The notes under the pieces are model-generated. The model saw nothing but the letters and a program-made list of their open reading frames with translations, was not told the DNA's origin and ran no database searches. This document shows, piece after piece, positions 58,930 through 64,000 of a stretch of 64,000 bases of DNA. The DNA comes from Brachypterus glaber (lineage: Eukaryota; Arthropoda; Insecta; Coleoptera; Kateretidae), in assembly GCA_958510825.1 (NCBI GenBank), contig OY294044.1, positions 72,800,095-72,864,094 on the forward strand, read 5' to 3'. A program made the position numbers and the translations under genes. The stretch's first letter is position 1; each line of letters opens with the position of its first letter.

Positions 58930-59401
58930 TTTTTTTCTTAGTGGAACTTGTAGAGATATGTTTAAATCTATTTTTCTCGAAAACTATTGACCTTTGATCA
59001 AAAGGTCCAATATGTTTTTTACGTAAAATTAATCAATAAACAATAATTTTTTATCGAAATCGTAAAATTCTTAAACATAAATTTTGTTGGAGAAATATAT
59101 TACAGAAACACATTAGAACGCACGCCTCTGACATACACACAATTGTATTTTTGGGTAGGTAGGGGAATAAATAACTTATATTACCACTATTAACCGTACT
59201 AAATTTTAATGTGATATATCAAAGCATTTTCTTGTAATTACACAAAATCAATTTACCTAATTTTAACTTTTTTTATGATATCGAAAAATTTGAGGGTGAT
59301 GGAGACAAACGGCCTTCGGATTTGGATTCAGCGACCCAAAATTAGTATAAACCTATGTCTGGAATCTCAGTTAGAGAAATCTTCAGATTTGTCGACCAGT
59401 G
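58930..59401. other. AT-rich sequence, nothing recognised
   Basis: A solitary GGATTTGGATTCAGCGACCC word at about 59318 and TTGTCGACCAGTGT at 59388 are isolated ends of foldback families seen elsewhere. Confidence 0.4.
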
Positions 59402-60148
59402 TTATTTGCCTAAGGGGTGTCCGCTATCTTGAATTTTAGGGATGGGTTGCTTAATATGCATCTTACCATAAAAATGCATATAACCTATTTTGTTAAGGGG
59501 GAAATTTTCAACAATTTTTGGTTGGATGATTTTTTTAACATATTAATAACAATTGAGTTAATTGAAAAATAGACATGTTGGAGGTGAAATTATTTTTTTC
59601 CATTTTTCGGCCAAATTATTCACTGGAGGATAAGAAAACTTGTAGCTCTTGAAATTCTTTATAAGTTTCATATATTATAAATTTTTATAGGTACCTTGGT
59701 ACGTTTACAGAGGACGCAACTTGACTTTCACCGCCCACTGTAACCGTAACAAAATACTTATGAAAATTCATAATATATAAAACATTTAGAGAATTTCAAG
59801 AGCTCATAACAACTTTTATCCTGCGATGAATAATTTGGCTGAAAAATCGATAAAAAACAATTTTACCCCTAACATGGCCATATTTGAAAATTTAAAACTC
59901 GATTGTTATTAATATCATAAAAAAATGATGCTAACAAAACTTGTTGGAATTTTTTTCCTTAACAAGTTTGGTTATATACATTGTTATCATAAGAGCGAGA
60001 TAATCGCCATAAAATTAAGGATAGCGGACATCCCTTACGCAAATCACCCGGTGAAAAACGAACAGGAGTGTTCTGTTACTATCCACTACTACCCTTAAAA
60101 TACATTTATTGCAATTTAACACAGGAATTTTTCTTTTTTTGACTGGAA
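59402..60148. mobile_element. Partial foldback, AGTCCAGTCAAA family
   Basis: It shares CTATCTTGAATTTTAGGG, AAAAATGCATATAACC and CGCAAATCACCCGGTGAAA blocks with 5898-6672, in a palindromic layout. The left terminus is missing; the right end reads TTTGACTGGAATA. Confidence 0.6.
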
Positions 60149-60683
60149 TACAACCCTTTAACTTACTAAACAATGGTGAAAACCCCATATCGATATCTTT
60201 ATTAATAACCGAGAATTTTCGTTTGGACTTTTTTTCGGATCAAAAAAAAGCATTACAAATGCCAAAAATTGCATTTTAACCAATCGGAACTGGGTCTAAC
60301 TCACTCCCAAATGTGTGTATGTATACATATTTATACGTATTTAATTTTGTTTTCCATCATGGACAAGAAAAATTTGAGTTTTTTTTTTATTTAAAAGGAC
60401 CCTTAAGTGGTTTTAAATATCGCAATAATTTATAATCGAAAGACGCAGTTATAAATTTAATTTTTCAGTTTTCGTTTCATAAGAAAACCGTTATTAAACC
60501 CAAAGGGGTTTAGTTTGCATTAAGGAACTTTTCTGTACGCCACCGCCGGGTTTCTGACCAAACTAACTGAGGATATTAATGTATTATCACTTCTTTAGTG
60601 ACAATACGCACGATTAGTGATTAAGTATGTTATATTTTCACACATATGCATCTGCACAGGAGAGATAATTAATTTTCACAGTT
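60149..60683. other. AT-rich sequence, nothing recognised
   Basis: No feature supported. Confidence 0.35.
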
Positions 60684-62090
60684 AGGGTAAAACCCCCAAT
60701 TATTGGCACTTTAAGAAATTTTCCACATATATTTCATTATAACTTATTAAATATTTCATGTTATCAGGAATAAAATATTTTACATCATTTAGTAGTTATT
60801 CTATTTTATATATCATATAAAATTTAAACTGAGATCTTTAAAATATTAAATAATTTTTTTAATTAATTACAAGAATACACAATTTCGTATTATTGGCACC
60901 TTTTTGCTAATAATTGGCATCCAGATTTTCCTATTATTGGCACCTAATTTTTGCTTTGAAGCAACGGAAAAAAAATACTGAGTACCTAATTTTTGTTGAA
61001 TAATAAACATTTTAGTATCAAAATAAAATATTTAAATTGGAATATTGCAGTTTTATACATATTAACTAAAGGCTGTAAACAAAAACTCAAATTTATTTTA
61101 GAATTTCAAAATTTTAAATATCTCTATATTAAAATTAAAATATTAGTTACCTAATACTAATTTGTATCCATAAAATAATGCCTAGTTACCTAGGTACACT
61201 TATCTAAAAGAATTATTAGGTTTCAAGACTAATTTTGATGCGCAAGTTTTGCATACAATAAACCTGTGCCAATAATAGGAATTTAATATAATTTGGACGC
61301 CTATTATGGGCACCGTGATAAAAAATAAAATTCTAAAGAAAAATTAAGTTTATAGACAAAATTAAGTGTAAAATGTATATATGCACATATTTATTGAGGA
61401 ATAACTGTAAGTTTTTTATTAAACGCTGTTTAGAACTCATTTGTTTGAAATAGGTTTTTGGCAAAAACTGTATCTTTTGTATAATAGTCCACCCGCTTTA
61501 AAATATGGATTTGGTTTTATCTTATATAAGATGTGGCAATACGTATGTATATTTAACCGTACAAGTAATAAATCTATTCAATTTAATTTAATTTATTCTA
61601 TTAATTTAGCATTTTAACTGGTTGCCAATAATTGGAATAGGATTTTTACTAAAGAAGCTAATTATTGGCACCTGTGCCAATAATTAGAATTTAGTTTAAT
61701 TTTGTATACCAATTGTTGGCACCGTCGAAATTAAATAAAAATGTAAAGAAAAATAAAGTTTTTAAGGCTAATTAATAAGTAGAATGCATATATTTACTAA
61801 AATTATCGAGAAAAAATAGTAAGTCCATCAATAAACGTCTTTTACTAACCTTCTATTTAAAGCACTTCCTTAGCACAAACCTTAAAAATTCACACGTAGT
61901 TCACACGAAACTGCTAAGACTCTAGTGCCCAGGGGGGAAAAAATATGTTTAAAGTATAATATTTAGAAATATTGCCACCGTAAAAAATATAGTTAGATTA
62001 AGGTACCAATGGAGATTTTTTTTATATAAAAGAAAATATCACTCCAGTGGCAATAATTAGCGGAGTGCCAACGATTGGGGGTTTTACCCT
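60684..62090. mobile_element. 1.4-kb TIR element with many CCAATTATTGGCAC motifs
   Basis: AGGGTAAAACCCCCAATTAT (60684) and ATTGGGGGTTTTACCCT (to 62090) are the ends, flanked by AGTT on both sides. The word TATTGGCAC or its complement GTGCCAATA occurs about ten times, clustered at both ends and at 61265-61315 and 61620-61725. No transposase ORF is present. Confidence 0.65.
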
Positions 62091-62215
62091 AGTTGTGTTA
62101 AATTGAAGCATAACTCCGTACTTAAAGAGTTGAGATCATAATTACTAAATCTTTTTTGTAAACACCAAACTTAAATATGCAGCAAACACTGCAATAATAA
62201 ACTTGGTCAAGAAGC

Positions 62216-62358
62216 CGAAATAGTATATTCTATAACTAGTATGGAATATACAATATTCCGCGCGAGCGGAAAGTTTGTCATACGAGCCGGCAGGCGAGTA
62301 TGACGGTCCCGCGAGCGCGGGATGACTATTCCATACGTGTTATACAGTATACTTTTTC
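62216..62358. repeat. GC-rich cloverleaf-like palindrome
   Basis: The outer stem GTATATTCTATAAC...TATGGAATA pairs with TATTCCATACGTGTTATACA. Inside are three successive hairpins: TTCCGC-GCGA-GCGGAA (62256-62271), GTCATAC...GTATGAC (62277-62304) and CCCGC-GAGC-GCGGG (62308-62321). Confidence 0.65.
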
Positions 62359-62752
62359 TTCGACTACAAATATGAAACTCTGTATGGCTTTAAACTGCAG
62401 ACAAGGTTAAAACCCATGTTTTTTGTGACTCGACATTGAAATGCAACAAAATACATATTTTTAAATAAAGCAATTAATGTTATTTAATAATTTTATTAAA
62501 TCAGTACTTAAAAAAGATTTTTATTTAATTTTAGCACATATTTACAAATTATAATGCAAAAATTGAAGGTTATGTCAGATTGTTCTGACAGATATCAGGT
62601 TTAAATATTTAACAATAGATGAAGCAGTTTTAATTTTTTGAACTAAATTGATAAAAAACTGGTCAAATATTAAAAAAAACTAATAAACTTTATGTAATTT
62701 TAACGCAAAACTTTAAATTGCATTAAATTATTCAATATTTCATGGTAAAATA

Positions 62753-63729
62753 TACAGGGTGTATTTGAAATAGCGTAGGAAATTTTAACAGGTGATTTTA
62801 CATGATAAAATATGACAAAAAGTTCCTATAAACATATGTCTAAAAATGCGTCATAAGGGAGTTACGCCCCTTTGAAATTGGCTAAAAAAATCGGTTTTTA
62901 GTTAATAACTCAGGAACCCTTTGAGATATGATAACGAGGTTTTGCACGTGAATTAATCCTAATAAGGCCCATCTATGTATGTCATTTTCATGTACTTATT
63001 TAAACCAGGGGTGTGCGAAACGGGGGGGCCTTATCAGTTTTTTGTCCCAAACTTTTTTTCTGTGTAACTTTTTTGCAATTTTATTTTTGAAATATGATTC
63101 CTCAGGTCAAAATACATAAAAAAAGGTACTCTTGTTGTAATACTGTAGGATTAACCGTTTTCGAGAAAAGTTCATTTGAAGGTGAAATTTCGCGGTTCGA
63201 GGACGAAAAATTAAATACTAAAATGTCGAAAACCAAAATTTTAATGATGCAATGTTATTCTACATCAAAACTAAGAAAAAAAGTTTCCGTACATGTAGGT
63301 CGAAAAAACGCTTTTAAAGCTACCATAGCTCTTTAAAAATGGTGCATATTTAGGAGAACATAGCTCCATTAGGAGTGATTTTTGGAAGTACCTGTATATG
63401 AGGTTTTTTTCTTAGTTTTTAATGTATATTCGCCCTGCATCATTAAAATTTTGGTTTTCAACATTTTAGTATTTAGTTTTTCGTCCTCGAACCGTGGAAT
63501 TTCACCTTCAAATGAATTTTTTTCGAAGTTGACGTGCAAAACCTCGTTGATATAACTCAAAGGGTTCCTGAGTAATTAAATAAAAACCGATTTTTTTAGC
63601 CACTTTCAAAGGGGTGTAGCTCCCTTATGACGCATTTTTAGACATATGTTTATAGGAACTTTTTGTCATATTTTATGATGTAGAGTCATCTGTTAAAATT
63701 TCCGACGCTATTTCAAATACACCGTGTAT
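62753..63729. mobile_element. Mariner-like foldback MITE, ACAGGGTGTATTTGAAATAG ends
   Basis: TA-flanked ACAGGGTGTATTTGAAATAG mirrors the right end (CTATTTCAAATACACCGTGT). The arms pair over 350 bp, including GACGCATTTTTAGACATATG and its inverse. The two facing frames (FEGEISRFEDEKLNTKM) are the same arm read from each strand, not proteins. Confidence 0.75.
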
Positions 63730-63949
63730 ATATTTTTGCTAATTTTGCTAGTTTTCTTTACTTTTATAAACAAGAGATGGCACTACATGTGCTCATTCTA
63801 ACACTTGATTCGGAATATTCATACGGATCTAGAGCTGGAATGGATTCATTCTGTGTTTGAAAAGTATGTGTGTTTGCTTATATTCTAAAGCAGTCGTAGA
63901 AAAACATTATTTTATATTTATTATTGTCAAACATAATCGAAGGTTGTAT

Positions 63950-64000
63950 TTGTATTTGTATTTATTTATAGTCATAAAGGGACCTTTTTACAAGGTATTT
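63950..64000 (-). mobile_element. 3' tail of a non-LTR retrotransposon running off the window
   Basis: On the minus strand GGTCCCTTTATGACTATAAA is followed by (TACAAA)n, the typical end of an insect jockey/CR1-type insert. The body lies beyond 64000. Confidence 0.45.

Larger units (their letters stand above)
43488..64000 (-). other. Probable upstream intron of the receptor gene (TM1-TM3 exons not found)
   Basis: The acceptor at 43489-43488 shows that transcription comes from higher coordinates. I looked on the minus strand for an open stretch encoding TM1 to TM3 ending in a split Arg codon and saw none up to the window edge. The first coding exon or exons therefore probably lie beyond 64000, although a very short 5' exon could have been missed. 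Inference, not proof. Confidence 0.5.

Noticed and set aside
63094..63560. Two facing ORFs sharing FEGEI(S/P)RFEDEKLNTKM
   Set aside because: They are the two arms of one palindrome read from opposite strands, so the shared peptide is not protein homology.

Overview
The window is about 70% A+T, intron-rich and crowded with repeats. It looks like an insect nuclear genome. A beetle is my best guess, from the resemblance of the one receptor gene to insect 5-HT1 receptors and from the mix of Penelope, piggyBac-like, hAT-like and mariner-like debris; the order cannot be proven from the sequence. There are no bacterial-type genes, operons or CRISPR arrays.

Only one cellular gene is supported. It is on the minus strand and encodes an aminergic G-protein-coupled receptor, most likely serotonin receptor 5-HT1. 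Two coding exons are visible. Exon A (43487-43111) runs from the DRY motif at the end of TM3 through TM4, TM5 and the start of intracellular loop 3. The last exon (11354-10831) carries the rest of loop 3, TM6, TM7, the short tail and the stop. Splice sites and phases agree exactly, and they define an intron of 31,756 bp. The exon or exons for the N-terminus and TM1-TM3 were not found up to 64,000 and probably lie outside the window, so 43488-64000 is probably intron too.

The rest is mobile-element material. Most of it is foldback or MITE-like: long palindromes of 0.1-1.5 kb, often nested or abutting (for example 11.7-13.5 kb, 34.1-36.2 kb, 44.8-48.4 kb and 54.3-63.7 kb). Recognisable classes are a head-to-head pair of Penelope-like retroelement 3' fragments with a GIY-YIG domain (15.1-16.5 kb) inside an older TIR element with near-identical 8-bp flanks; a piggyBac-like MITE with TTAA duplications (20.9-21.4 kb); a hAT-like MITE (27.5-28.2 kb); and 5'-truncated non-LTR reverse transcriptase fragments (21.7-23.1 kb).

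The most interesting signals are RNA- or promoter-level. A dispersed repeat at 29.27, 48.73 and 54.18 kb carries a type I hammerhead ribozyme core. Two copies are intact, and one lies in the sense direction of the receptor gene. A second repeat, at 52.26, 17.07 and 25.52 kb, begins at an initiator-like site with a DPE-like element at exactly +28. Other oddities are a compact GC-rich cloverleaf-shaped palindrome at 62.2 kb and foldback elements packed with binding-site-like subterminal repeats (4.1, 30.8 and 60.7 kb).
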